DNA from: VAZQ01 sp963771845
Lineage (GTDB): Bacteria > Pseudomonadota > Alphaproteobacteria > Rhizobiales > Xanthobacteraceae
Reading direction: 5' to 3'
Assembly: GCA_963771845.1 (NCBI GenBank)
Contig: CAVYVC010000027.1
Span: forward strand, 128,906 to 192,905
Length of the DNA stretch: 64,000 nucleotides
Shown: positions 35,400 to 44,446 of the stretch, piece by piece
How positions within the stretch are numbered: position 1 is the first letter of the stretch
Layout of the letters: every line of letters starts with the position of its first letter
Notes under the pieces: model-generated
Told to the model about the DNA's origin: nothing
Database searches by the model: none
What the model saw: the letters and a program-made list of their open reading frames with translations, nothing else
Translations under genes and position numbers: made by a program

Positions 35400-36671
35400 T
35401 CAGAGCGTATAGACCGGCTGGTTCAAGCCGTCCGTAAGGTGCACCTTCGCCCACTCCTGCGGTCTTGCGCTCCGTTCAAGCAGCACGCCAGCAGCGCGAA
35501 CGCGCTGCTGATTGGCGTCCAGCGCCGGAGGCTCGATGCCCTTCTCAAGAGAGATAGCCGCCTCATACAAGAAACGCCGGGTCATCACGATCGCGCGGTC
35601 GGTTGGCAGGAGCTTTTCGCTCTCATGGTTCTGGATCGGCCCCATGCTTTCCTGCAGCGAGGCGTCCTGGATTGCAAACCCTAAGATACCGCTGTAGGCG
35701 CGCTTTTCCTGTTGGGCGCGGCGGTCGATCAGATAGTCGTTGTCCTTGTTCGCGAGCGGTCGGAACGTGCCCGGTTCGTAGACACAATGAATGCCCTTGC
35801 CCTCTTCCATGTGCCGTCGCTCGTCCGCTGACAACGGCTTGCGCGGATGAAAATTGATGCTCCATGCCCAGCAATTGTAATCGTCGATCGGCACCCAGAC
35901 ATGACCGCCCAGTGCGTGATCGCCGAATGGGGGGATCAGCGTGAACCATGGAAATAACCACTGGGTGACCCGCCAGTAGTATGAGTTGGGTTCACCGTTG
36001 CGGCGGCCATACAGCGTCAACCCAAAAGGCGTATTTTCGATTTCAAAGATGACGTTGCCGTCGGCCTTGATGTATTCATTGGCCTTCGTCCCCTGATGCA
36101 TCGGATCGTCATCGACCTCGTAGCGATGCACATACGACACATGGCTGGTGTCAATGCCGCCTTCCATCGCCTGAAGGTAGTTGCACTCCTGCAGGCGCTT
36201 AGAGACGAAGACGTGGCTCTCCGGCAGTGTACACCACTCGACCTCCGGCGGCGCCGGTTGCTTCTCTTTCGGGCCCATATAGGCCCACACAATGCCGGCG
36301 CGCTCGATACAGGGATAAGCCCTGATACCCATTGTCTTGCACGCCTGCGGCGCCGACGGAACATCCACGCATCGGCCGTCGCGCGCGAACTTGAGGCCGT
36401 GATACGCGCAGCGAATGCCGTTCTCCTCGTTGCGACCGAAGTACAGCGAGGCGCCTCGATGCGAGCAGAACTCGGCAATCAGCCCGACCTTGCCCTCGGT
36501 GTCGCGGAACGCGAGCAGCTTCTCGCCAAGGATCTGAATGCGCACCTGCGGGCCATCGGGTTTGGCGACTTCGCGCGACAATAGGACAGGCACCCAGTAC
36601 CGCCTCATAAGATTACCCATCCGGGTGCCCGGCCCGGTGCGGACGAGGGTTTCCGCCATTTCCTTGTTCAT
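35400..36671 (-). CDS. Rieske aromatic-ring oxygenase, large subunit
   Basis: 423 residues of the phthalate dioxygenase-like Rieske non-heme iron oxygenase group. The Rieske cluster ligands are CSHRGASLYFG and CAYHGLKF (about residues 68-90). The mononuclear iron site follows in NYLQAMEGGIDTSHVSYVH (Asp, His, His). It hydroxylates or demethylates an aromatic acid using O2 and electrons from a reductase not in this window. AGGAGG before the ATG at 36671 fixes the start. The neighbouring IclR remnant and BenE transporter point to an aromatic acid substrate. Confidence 0.88.
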   Translation of the reverse strand: MNKEMAETLVRTGPGTRMGNLMRRYWVPVLLSREVAKPDGPQVRIQILGEKLLAFRDTEGKVGLIAEFCSHRGASLYFGRNEENGIRCAYHGLKFARDGRCVDVPSAPQACKTMGIRAYPCIERAGIVWAYMGPKEKQPAPPEVEWCTLPESHVFVSKRLQECNYLQAMEGGIDTSHVSYVHRYEVDDDPMHQGTKANEYIKADGNVIFEIENTPFGLTLYGRRNGEPNSYYWRVTQWLFPWFTLIPPFGDHALGGHVWVPIDDYNCWAWSINFHPRKPLSADERRHMEEGKGIHCVYEPGTFRPLANKDNDYLIDRRAQQEKRAYSGILGFAIQDASLQESMGPIQNHESEKLLPTDRAIVMTRRFLYEAAISLEKGIEPPALDANQQRVRAAGVLLERSARPQEWAKVHLTDGLNQPVYTL

Positions 36672-36732
36672 ATTAAAACAACCTCCTGGCAGATTGTCCA
36701 CTACGTGATAACAGAGTTCATTATACGGACTA

Positions 36733-37105
36733 TTGCGCCGGCTATGGGACAGTACATCCGAAACGGTTGCACTGTTCGTTCGCGAGGACGTATCCCGGGT
36801 ATGCGTTGCCGAGCTGCCCAGCCCGCAAGCTCTAAGCTTTAGGCGAGGCGTTGGATATCGCGAAAGCCTCGCATTGGGCGCAAGTGGAAAAGCGATCCTG
36901 GCGTATCTGCCCGAAGGTGAGTCCGGCCGATTGCGAGCCGAAGCGAAGAGGCACGCGCGCGAGTTAGCGCAAATCAGAAATCGCGGTTTTGCGGTCAGCA
37001 AGAACGAGCTTATTCAGGGAGCAGTAGCGGTATCGGCGCCGCTTTTCGACGGCTCAGGAGAGATCATCGGCTACGTGAGCGTTTTCGGACCGGGCGTTAG
37101 CCGTT
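36733..37105 (+). pseudogene. IclR-type regulator, effector domain only
   Basis: Frame with TVALFVREDVSRVCVAELPS, GRPLxxxGASGKAILAYLPE-like YRESLALGASGKAILAYLPE, GFAVSKNELIQGAVAVSAPL and IIGYVSVFGPGVSRF, which is the IclR ligand-binding domain. The winged-helix DNA-binding part is missing at the front, and after SRF the frame turns unrelated. It lies divergent to the Rieske gene, the normal place for its regulator. Confidence 0.7.
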
Positions 37106-37156
37106 TTCTACATTGCGGGGCATATGTTACCGTCGCACCGAACGACGGAGGGCAGG

Positions 37157-37540
37157 ATGAATTTTGTCGAAGCAGTCAAGTCGGGATTCCAAAATTACGT
37201 GCGCTTCTCCGGCCGAGCCTCGCGCTCGGAATACTGGTATTGGTGGCTGTTCTGCATCCTGTTAGGGATAGTTGTTGGCCTGATAGACGGCGTGTTGTTT
37301 CCTGACTCGAACGTACACCCGATCACTATTATTGGCGAGCTTATTGTGTTCTTGCCTTTCCTGGCAGTGTCGATTTGACGACTGCATGACCTCGATCGTA
37401 GCGGCTGGTGGTACTTGCTCGTCCTGACTGGCATTGGCGCGATCGTGCTCATTGTTTGGTATTGCATGCGGGGGACCGTCGGGCCCAACCGGTTCGGACC
37501 GGACCCGATACCGGCATTGGACGCGGGGTCGGTCCACTAA
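37157..37540 (+). pseudogene. DUF805 membrane protein with an in-frame TGA
   Basis: MNFVEAVKSGFQNYVRFSGR and ASRSEYWYWWLFCILLGIVV start a DUF805 protein. At 37376-37378 a TGA sits where the family has Arg (AVSI-stop-RLHDLDRSGWW), and the same frame continues to a TAA at 37540 with VGPNRFGPDP, the family end. The whole frame is 127 codons with one stop, explained by one C-to-T change (CGA to TGA). GGAGGGCAGG precedes the ATG. Confidence 0.75.
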
Positions 37541-37676
37541 GCATCAAAACGACAAATCCTCGGTGGTGGTTTCCGGTCCCTCGACATCACTTCCTGCAAA
37601 GGTACGATAGGTCCATAGAGCTTGTGGCAAGTATAACGTCATTCTCCCGCCCCTAATTCTTTCCCAGATAAGACAC

Positions 37677-38903
37677 ATGATACGTGAGCCACCTCGATCG
37701 GCCAGACTTGATGTATTTCACTTGCTCGGAGCGTTCCGTGGTGTTTATCTCGTCAATGCCATTGTCGCATTTCTTTTCGCAATAACAGCTCCAGTTGCGA
37801 TCGTCCTGACGATAGGTCAGCAAGGCAAACTAACTGAAGCAGATATTGCGTCATGGCTGTTTGGCGCTTTCTTCATCAATGGACTCATCTCGCTGGTTCT
37901 TTGCCTGTTGTATCGACAGCCCCTGCTTTGCCTTTGGACCATCCCGGGTGCGGTCTTGGTCGGTCAAGCGCTCGACCACTTCAGCTTCGTACAGGTCATT
38001 GGCACCTACTATGCGACTGGCGCGCTGATTCTCCTCCTTGGGTTGAGTGGTTGGATCGGCAAATGCATGAACCGGATACCGATGCCGATCATCATGGCGA
38101 TGGTGGCCGGAGTGTTTTTGCAATTTGGCCTGAATCTGATCTTCGCGATCCGTGATGGCGCCATGATCGCTGCGCCGATGACGGCAGCGTTTCTGCTGCT
38201 GTCGGCATTTTCAAAGCTCGCGCGCGTGCTCTCTCCGATAATAGGCGCGCTGATTGTCGGCGTGGTGGCAATCGCTTTTGCGGGCGTATTTGATCTCAAA
38301 GGTCCTGTGGCGCTGCCCTCCATCGCGCTCCAGTTTTATGTCCCGGAGTTTTCCTGGGGGGCAATGGTGGAATTGGTACTTCCGCTGACGATAACAGTAA
38401 TCGCTGCGCAAAATGCACAAGGATTCGCAGTACTGGAAGCTGTTGGTCACAAGCCGCCGGTCAATATCATTACCGCCGTTTGCGGACTGGCCTCGTTGAT
38501 CACGGCTCCTTTCGGGACGGTTTCGACCTGCTTTACCGGGCCGGCCAACGCGATCCTCGTAAGCGGAGGGGATAAAGACAAGCACTATGCGGCGGGCGTC
38601 ATGGTGTCATTTCTGGCTCTCTTCTTCGGCTTGTTTTCGCCAGCTTTCACCCAATTAATGTTTGCGTTACCGAAAGTATTTGTGGCCACACTCGCGGGTC
38701 TCGCTCTGCTGAAAGTGTTGGAGCGAGCTTTCGTTGTGTCGTTCAGCGGGAAATTCAGTTTCGGTGCTTTGGTTTCGTTCCTGGTGGCGGTGGCTAATGA
38801 GCCTATATTTTCCATCGGCGCGCCCTTTTGGGCCATTCTGATCGGCTTTACAGTGTCCTGTTTGCTGGAACGAAAAGATTTCGCGACCCTTGTCGCGGAT
38901 TAG
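37677..38903 (+). CDS. benE: Benzoate/H+ symporter family transporter (BenE)
   Basis: 408 residues with about 12 membrane helices. LWTIPGAVLVGQALDHF, RIPMPIIMAMVAGVFLQFGL and the conserved LITAPFGTVSTCFTGPANAI segment identify the BenE family. It probably imports benzoate or a related aromatic acid with protons. Together with the Rieske oxygenase it forms an aromatic-acid island. The gene symbol is by family; the substrate is not proven. Confidence 0.88.
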   Translation: MIREPPRSARLDVFHLLGAFRGVYLVNAIVAFLFAITAPVAIVLTIGQQGKLTEADIASWLFGAFFINGLISLVLCLLYRQPLLCLWTIPGAVLVGQALDHFSFVQVIGTYYATGALILLLGLSGWIGKCMNRIPMPIIMAMVAGVFLQFGLNLIFAIRDGAMIAAPMTAAFLLLSAFSKLARVLSPIIGALIVGVVAIAFAGVFDLKGPVALPSIALQFYVPEFSWGAMVELVLPLTITVIAAQNAQGFAVLEAVGHKPPVNIITAVCGLASLITAPFGTVSTCFTGPANAILVSGGDKDKHYAAGVMVSFLALFFGLFSPAFTQLMFALPKVFVATLAGLALLKVLERAFVVSFSGKFSFGALVSFLVAVANEPIFSIGAPFWAILIGFTVSCLLERKDFATLVAD

Positions 38904-39394
38904 ATGATCAAATGAGCAACTCAGCAATATATGATTGGGAAATAAGGCGGCCTTTCGGCGTGCGCGGATGTTCGCGCAGTCGGTCGCATGGAAAACCTTG
39001 ATCGGTCGCTTTGCTCGGTTCCAATCCTTGGCCCACAAGCTTGCGGGCTACCGCAAGTTCATCTGCTTGGCCCAGGGCAAACTGATTTTGCCTGGCTCCA
39101 CATTGCGGCGATAAAAGATGCGCGCGACGGGACGAGCCGGCCGACCCAGTCCGGTCCCGTGCGCAGGCGAAAATCATCCCCTGCACCATCGATCCGCGCT
39201 CGACGGCAGCGGGGGTCATTGCACCACCCCTGGGGGGGTAATTTCACATCGGAGTGCCATGTCCCAAAAATCGCCTCCGATTCCCCCGCTTTTCACGACG
39301 GACAACGCGACTTTGGCCTTTTCGGCGATGGAAGACAGTGGCTTGCCCGTGCGACATCTGCTGCATGAGAAGCCCAAAGGTTGGGTTTGTGAAA
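38904..39394. other. Intergenic, no supported gene
   Basis: A + strand frame at 39259 (MSQKSPPIPPLFTTDNATLA) and a - strand frame at 38908-39219 are open but match nothing I know. GGGGGG at 39230-39240 marks the approach to the G-rich element. Confidence 0.35.
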
Positions 39395-39525
39395 AATTCG
39401 GCGGGCGGGGGTCGTGGAATTTTCAAGGGGGGTCCGAGGGGGGTACGGCTTAGATGGTCGAAATCGAGAGGGGGGCGGAAAACTTCGAGGGGGGGGTCGG
39501 GAGGGGGGTGCGCGCCCTCATTTCT
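39395..39525 (+). repeat. G-rich interspersed element, copy 2
   Basis: Carries the core TACGGCTTAGATGGTCGAAA and TCGAGAGGGGGG, flanked by GGGGGGTCCGAGGGGGG and GGGGGGGGTCGGGAGGGGGG, then GTGCGCGCCCT. Same plan as 35200-35332, including the GTGCGCGC end. The last G-run cluster fits a G-quadruplex pattern. Confidence 0.75.
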
Positions 39526-39876
39526 TGGCTTCCAGGTCGACTTTTTGTGATCCGCATCACAGCTATTTAAGCGGCATGCCGATAGCCTCCGCTCAATTGT
39601 TCGCAGTCTGCTCGCAGGATAGGGGGCTACCGTGCGCAATCTCATCATCAGTTTTGCAATCGCTTTCACAAAGACGAGCTTGTTTACCTCAATGCTGGGC
39701 GTCCAGGCCGGCATTGTCGTAAACGCCGCCCGTGGCCCTTCAGACGCGCCGCTTGTTGACGTGCGGACCCCAATCGGGCCGAACGTCGGCGCCAATCATG
39801 CCGCACTTGGTGCAAACCATCCGGCCACATAAGGACCGCCGCGGAGCCTTTGCCGTGCGCTGCGGCGACCGCATTC
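39526..39876. other. Intergenic, one weak small frame
   Basis: A + strand frame at 39632-39832 opens MRNLIISFAIAFTKTSLFTS, signal-like, but the rest is low-complexity and unsupported. TTTAAGC and CATCACAG stretches near 39555 could be a promoter. Confidence 0.3.
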
Positions 39877-40623
39877 TCAGGCTAAGAGCCGGCCTTGAAG
39901 GCACTCGTGGTCCAAAAACGCGAGGGTGAACTTGGCCATCCGGGCATGGAAATCTGCGCGTCCGCGAACAATCCAGATCGCTGAAAACTCGGGCTGCGTC
40001 TGGGTTTCAAGATTGCTATTGATGCGAGCGGACAACTCGTCCGCGGTCTGGAAAGAAAAAAACCTCTTCACCAGCACGATATAGTTTCGATCGCGCACAA
40101 AGCTCCACCCATGCTCGCTTGCAAGCTCATCCGCAATGAGCCCGGTCTCTTCCGTGATCTCTCGCCGAATGTGCCTTATTAGATCAACCGATCGGCCGCT
40201 AATGTCCTCGGGCTCAGGTGTGCCACAGGGCAACGTGATCTCTCCGGCGCCGGCGGTGTAAGGGGCCATTTCACCGAGTACGTACGCTCTGTCGGATGCG
40301 TAGATGGCGGCCGGCGCGAAGAAGTGAAGGACTGTGGTATCGGGAAATTCCCAGTCCCGCCATGCGCATAAGCTCGCATAATCTGCTTCGAAAGCAGTGG
40401 CTGTTAGCGTACCGTTGTCGACCGCATAGGAGCGGAACATCAGCACGCGACCGTTCCAGAGTGCTGTGTACCTGCGCTTGAGTTCATCAAAATGTGCATC
40501 AATCTCCGCACGCCGAGCGCTTGCGAACGGCCACGACCAAGGTTCTACCGTGACCTCAACGTGATCAAGGTTGACGACCGCCGGAAAGGCCATTTGCTGG
40601 TCCAGGATACTTTCTTGAGGCAT
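39877..40623 (-). CDS. NUDIX hydrolase-like protein
   Basis: 248 residues. The segment ITLPCGTPEPEDISGRSVDL followed by IRHIRREITEETGLIADEL fits the NUDIX box (REITEETG with metal-binding Glu residues), with a longer spacing after the first Gly as in a Rhizobiales subgroup. The N-terminal 100 residues (VLMFRSYAVDNGTLTATAFE) are typical of that subgroup. It probably hydrolyses a nucleoside-diphosphate-linked compound. No operon partner. Confidence 0.8.
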   Translation of the reverse strand: MPQESILDQQMAFPAVVNLDHVEVTVEPWSWPFASARRAEIDAHFDELKRRYTALWNGRVLMFRSYAVDNGTLTATAFEADYASLCAWRDWEFPDTTVLHFFAPAAIYASDRAYVLGEMAPYTAGAGEITLPCGTPEPEDISGRSVDLIRHIRREITEETGLIADELASEHGWSFVRDRNYIVLVKRFFSFQTADELSARINSNLETQTQPEFSAIWIVRGRADFHARMAKFTLAFLDHECLQGRLLA

Positions 40624-40747
40624 TACCGAGCGCCACTATCGGCTGCGTGTCTGTTAGTCACACAGGTGTGACGTTTGCCCTAGCTCACCCTCTTGCGAGC
40701 ATCGCAATGGTAGCCGAACATGCGCAGGGGCGCGACCTCACCGCACG

Positions 40748-40984
40748 TTGCTATGCCGTGAGAGCAAGCGCCCTGAGTATGAGGTCCGCAAGAGGGCGAT
40801 CGAAGCGGCGCAAGCTGAGCTCGACAAGGCTATTCCGCTTGGTTGGACTGGCGACTACACGGTCAGAATAATCGGGGTAGAGGATGAAACGGAGGGATTG
40901 GTAATCGATATTTTGCAGCAGGAGCTTGATCAGAACGCGCCGCACCGGCTCAGGCCGAAGGGGCGGAAGGGAAGGAATCATTAA
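40748..40984 (+). CDS. Small hypothetical protein (78 aa)
   Basis: TTG start. ESKRPEYEVRKRAIEAAQAE and LDKAIPLGWTGDYTVRIIGV followed by ETEGLVIDILQQELDQNAP look like real protein with a helix-strand pattern. Start uncertain. Function unknown. Confidence 0.45.
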   Translation: MLCRESKRPEYEVRKRAIEAAQAELDKAIPLGWTGDYTVRIIGVEDETEGLVIDILQQELDQNAPHRLRPKGRKGRNH

Positions 40985-41321
40985 CGGTCAGCGCCTGCCG
41001 TAGTTACATGCCGGTGTCCGTCAAATTGTCAGACGCTCCGCCGCTGTTCAAAGCCGAATCCATTCTTTCGACCGTTTCAATTTTTTGACCAGGGTCGCCG
41101 CATGGAAGACGTCTTACCTCCTGAATTCTGCCATGGCCATCTGAGGGCAATATCAGGGCGACTTCGTCAAAATCCACTGTTTTTTCAATCGTCGCGCTGA
41201 TGCACACGATAGTGCGGCAGTCCTGACCATCCACAGTTGCACCCCGTCAATCCCTCCGCGTCGGGTAACTGCGTCCACACACGGAATCCGATCACGCCAT
41301 TCGGTGTGGTTTCTTTATGCT
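40985..41321. other. Intergenic with repeat piece
   Basis: 41029-41060 (GTCAGACGCTCCGCCGC, then GTTCAAAGCCGAATC) repeats 35043-35074 nearly exactly. A - strand frame through 41042-41234 (RTIVCISATIEKTVDFDEVA) looks protein-like but cannot be assigned. Confidence 0.4.
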
Positions 41322-41777
41322 TCACTTGGTTGTGCACGAGCACTCGCCCGGCAGGAATTTCTTAGGAACGGTGAACCCCCGTACATAGCGCTTGTCGAAG
41401 GGATGACGCTCCTTCGTAAAGTGTCGCACGAGCGTCACGGCGACATTGCGCCCCGTCCACTTGCCGTCCTTCGAGCGAGTCTTGACGCCTCTCCGATTGC
41501 ACTGCTCCGCGATGGCCTCGGCGATGGTTTCCGCACAATCCACATACTGATATACCGAACGATTGCTAGTGCATTCCTCCAATACCTCCCAAAGTGTCGA
41601 CTTTGCCATTAGGTCTCTCACTGTTTCATCATCGGGACAGGTGGGCGCGCTCGCGGACAGGATAATGCGCGGGTCGCCGCGTGCTCCGCCGACCTGTCGT
41701 TTCGTTGATGGCTTTTGAATGTCAGTTTGTTGCGGTTTGGCAACTGTTAGGCGAAATCGTTCATTCGCGATCTTCAC
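41322..41777 (-). CDS. Hypothetical protein, possibly recombinase-related
   Basis: 151 residues. The segment ETIAEAIAEQCNRRGVKTRS followed by KDGKWTGRNVAVTLVRHFTK recalls the recombinase-domain pattern of serine integrases (ALNxRGIxTxxGxxWTxxxV). The catalytic part is absent. It could be a fragment or a small independent protein. Confidence 0.4.
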   Translation of the reverse strand: MKIANERFRLTVAKPQQTDIQKPSTKRQVGGARGDPRIILSASAPTCPDDETVRDLMAKSTLWEVLEECTSNRSVYQYVDCAETIAEAIAEQCNRRGVKTRSKDGKWTGRNVAVTLVRHFTKERHPFDKRYVRGFTVPKKFLPGECSCTTK

Positions 41778-41878
41778 CGCTCGCAGCGCGATGGTGGGTC
41801 AAGTGAAAATTTGCGGTGAACAGACCGACCAAATCAATTTTCTGTAAAAAGAATGAAGACGGTTTGTTATTGTTCGAC

Positions 41879-41950
41879 GTTCTACGTGCGCCGAGTTCGC
41901 AGGCTGTGCAAGGAACGAGCGTCGACCGCGATTGCGAGAGTAACAGGGGG
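41879..41950 (+). repeat. Interspersed repeat piece shared with 35141-35205
   Basis: TTCTACGTGCGCCGAGTTCG and GTGCAAGGAACGAGCGTCGA then CCGCGATTGCGAG repeat the segment at 35141-35205 with few changes. The other repeat piece lies 850 bases upstream here but only 70 bases upstream at the first location. Confidence 0.6.
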
Positions 41951-41995
41951 TCTGGGAGGGAACCCGTCCAGTTTAGGCGCGCTGGCGCGAGCGGC

Positions 41996-42097
41996 AAACA
42001 TTTCGCCGAAATCGCTGCCGAGTTTGTCAGGCTTAATGTTAATGTCATTGTTACTGCGGGAGGTGCAGTCTTTGCGGCGAAGGAGGCCACCTCGGTT
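41996..42097 (+). pseudogene. ABC_sub_bind receptor: internal fragment
   Basis: HFAEIAAEFVRLNVNVIVTA followed by GGAVFAAKEAT is the conserved inner part of these receptors (LAAELVRLKVDVIVA...A.AAKxAT). Nothing before or after it is receptor-like. Confidence 0.65.
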
Positions 42098-42289
42098 GCG
42101 CGAACCAATTGGCATTATAAATGCGCCAATGCCTTCATCGACGGACAGACCGCAGCTTTATTTGGGCAGGCCGCAGCGAGCAAACACTCGGTTTGGGGCG
42201 GGTCTTTCTTCTCTCTGAGGACAGGCTTCTCAGTCCCGAATAAACCGGCGTTTCGCGTTTGTCCCAAGCCGCTGCCCCATATAGCGAGC

Positions 42290-43279
42290 TCACTCTGGTT
42301 GGAAATTCGCGGCCTTGAGCAGCTTCGAGCTGCGTTCGAAGTCCTCCGCGATGAAATTGGCAAAGAACTGCGGCGTCTTGGTGTATGCTTCAATGCCAAA
42401 CGCGGTAAGCTTCCCCTCAGCGTCTAGATCCTTGACCGCCGCATTGACCCAGCCGTTGATAGTCCTGGTGAGATCGGCTGGCAGCCCGGGCGGCCCCCAC
42501 ATGCCCCACCAAGCCCCGAAGTTGAGCGCCGGCAGCCCGAGCTCGGTCATGGTCGGGATCTCGGGCGCGAGCGACGAGCGCTTCTTGCTGGTCACCGCGA
42601 CCGCCCGCACGCTGCCGCCTCGAACGAGCTGCAAAAGTGACAGCATCGCCTCGATCATCATCGGGACATGGCCGCCGGCTACGTCGTTGGCTGCGGGCGC
42701 GGTGCCGCGATAGGGAATGATCGGCACGTTGATGTCGTTGTACTGATTGAACGCCACCTCGGCGAGGTGCCCCGGCGCGCCGAGCTGAGCCGTGGCGAAC
42801 GACCACTTGTCGGGCGCGGCTTTTGCCGCAGCAACGATCTCCGCGACGGTCTTTTCCGGACGGTTGTTGGCGATGATGTGAAGGAGCGGCGCCTCGCCGG
42901 TCAACGCAATTGGCGTGAAGTCGGTGACCGGATCATAGGGCGGGTTCTTCAGCACCAGCTTCGCCACGTTGTGGGTCGAAGCGTGAAATAGCAAGATATA
43001 ACCGTCAGGCGCCGCGCGCTGCACCTCGAGCCCGCCAATTGTTGAGTTCCCACCGGGGCGGTTCTCGACAATGAAGGTGATGTCGCGTTGCATCTTGATC
43101 TTGTTGGAAATCAGGCGCGCGAAGGTGTCGACGCCACCACCGGGCGCAACTGGAACCACAATGCGGATGTTGCCGTTGGGAAAGCCGCTTTCCCCACGCA
43201 CGATGTTGGGCGCCACGACAGCGCTGGCCGCAGCCAGCATTGATCCGAGCGCGTCTCGACGATTGATCCGGAGCTTCAT
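42290..43279 (-). CDS. Tripartite tricarboxylate transporter (Bug) solute receptor
   Basis: 329 residues. A twin-arginine-like signal (MKLRINRRDALGSMLAAASA) precedes the Bug fold: IRIVVPVAPGGGVDTFARLI, VENRPGGNSTIGG, KNPPYDPVTDFTPIA, PIIPYRGTAPAANDVAGGHV and GPPGLPADLTRTINGWVN. It is a periplasmic receptor capturing an organic acid. No TctA/TctB membrane genes are nearby, as is common for orphan Bug genes. It is divergent to the oxygenase gene that follows, so both may act on one compound. Confidence 0.88.
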   Translation of the reverse strand: MKLRINRRDALGSMLAAASAVVAPNIVRGESGFPNGNIRIVVPVAPGGGVDTFARLISNKIKMQRDITFIVENRPGGNSTIGGLEVQRAAPDGYILLFHASTHNVAKLVLKNPPYDPVTDFTPIALTGEAPLLHIIANNRPEKTVAEIVAAAKAAPDKWSFATAQLGAPGHLAEVAFNQYNDINVPIIPYRGTAPAANDVAGGHVPMMIEAMLSLLQLVRGGSVRAVAVTSKKRSSLAPEIPTMTELGLPALNFGAWWGMWGPPGLPADLTRTINGWVNAAVKDLDAEGKLTAFGIEAYTKTPQFFANFIAEDFERSSKLLKAANFQPE

Positions 43280-43385
43280 GGGAAACGTCCTGAATGGCTG
43301 CCCTGCACCCTTGTAGCATTGCGGGCCATACGGAGGGCGATATAGTTCCTAGCCAAGCGATCCTGCAGAAGAAGGAAGGTGCGCC

Positions 43386-44408
43386 ATGGCAGCGCAACCG
43401 GCGATCCCGACCATCGATATGTCGCCGCTGCGAACCGGCAGCGAAGCAGAAAAGCGCGAGGCGGCGCGTCGGATCGATGCAGCCTGCCGCAACACCGGCT
43501 TCTTCCTCGTGACCGGCCATGGCGTGTCCGCCGATCTCATCACCAAGGCGCGCCAGCGTGCGATTGATTTCTTCGCGATGCCTCTCGACGAGAAGATGAA
43601 GGTGCAGCGGCCACCGTCGAAGATCAGCCGCGGCTATAATTGGGTCGGTGACCGTTCGATCGCCTATTCGATGGGACAGGTGACCCCTCCCGACATCCAG
43701 GAGGCATTCGGCTTCGGCCAGGATCGTCCAGACCTTGCGGCCAAGGTCGACCCGGTGAGCGCCCAAATGTACGCGCCGAATATCTGGCCGCGACAGCCGG
43801 CCGACTTCCGCGAAACCCTGGTGTCGTACTACGACGCCATGCAGGATTTGGCCACGCGCGTACTGCGTGCCATGGCAGTGGCACTTGGCCTGAACGAGAA
43901 TTATTTCGACGACAAGTTCGATCGCCAGGCGAGCGTCTGCCGCATCATCCGCTATCCAGCGGTGAAGCAGCAGCCGCTACCCGGTCAGTTGCGCGCCGGC
44001 ACCCACACTGACTATGGCATCATGACGTTCGTGCGCGGCGACGACACGCTGGGCGGTTTGCAGGTCAAGCACAAGAGTGGCGAGTGGATCGACCTGCATA
44101 TCCCGGCAGGAGATTTCGCCTGCAATATCGGCGACCTGATGATGCGCTGGTCGAACGACCGCTGGGTCTCGACTCTGCATCGCGTGGCAGTGCCGCCGCC
44201 GGATGCGGTGCCCCAGGACCGCATCTCGCTGGTGTTCTTCACCAATCCCAATCCCGATGCGACCATCAAGTGCATCGATCAATGCGTGGCGCCGGGCGAC
44301 ACGCCGAAGTATCCGCCGGTCACGGTGTCGGAGCACTATCTCGGCAAGCTGATGCGGGCCGGCCACAGCAAGGTTGACGCCAAGGCCGCCGACGCGCTGA
44401 CGCACTAG
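43386..44408 (+). CDS. 2-oxoglutarate/Fe(II) oxygenase (isopenicillin N synthase-like)
   Basis: 340 residues. The N-terminal DIOX_N part (IPTIDMSPLRTGSEAEKREA, NTGFFLVTGHGVS) is followed by the jelly-roll core. Iron ligands are in AGTHTDYGIMTF (His and Asp near residue 208) and STLHRVAVPP (His). The 2-oxoglutarate-binding RxS is in DRISLVFF. All residues needed are there. It oxidises an unknown small molecule. The 106-base gap to the divergent Bug receptor probably holds a shared control region. Confidence 0.88.
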   Translation: MAAQPAIPTIDMSPLRTGSEAEKREAARRIDAACRNTGFFLVTGHGVSADLITKARQRAIDFFAMPLDEKMKVQRPPSKISRGYNWVGDRSIAYSMGQVTPPDIQEAFGFGQDRPDLAAKVDPVSAQMYAPNIWPRQPADFRETLVSYYDAMQDLATRVLRAMAVALGLNENYFDDKFDRQASVCRIIRYPAVKQQPLPGQLRAGTHTDYGIMTFVRGDDTLGGLQVKHKSGEWIDLHIPAGDFACNIGDLMMRWSNDRWVSTLHRVAVPPPDAVPQDRISLVFFTNPNPDATIKCIDQCVAPGDTPKYPPVTVSEHYLGKLMRAGHSKVDAKAADALTH

Positions 44409-44446
44409 CGACGGACCACTCTCAACCAAGAGCCTGGGAGCGGGTA

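Noticed and set aside
35400..37001. A 533-residue frame for the Rieske oxygenase
   Set aside because: The extra N-terminus overlaps the divergent IclR remnant and is not oxygenase-like; AGGAGG marks the start at 36671.
39632..39832. Signal-like small protein at 39632
   Set aside because: Hydrophobic start only; the rest is low-complexity and no ribosome site is clear. Kept as a note, not as a gene.
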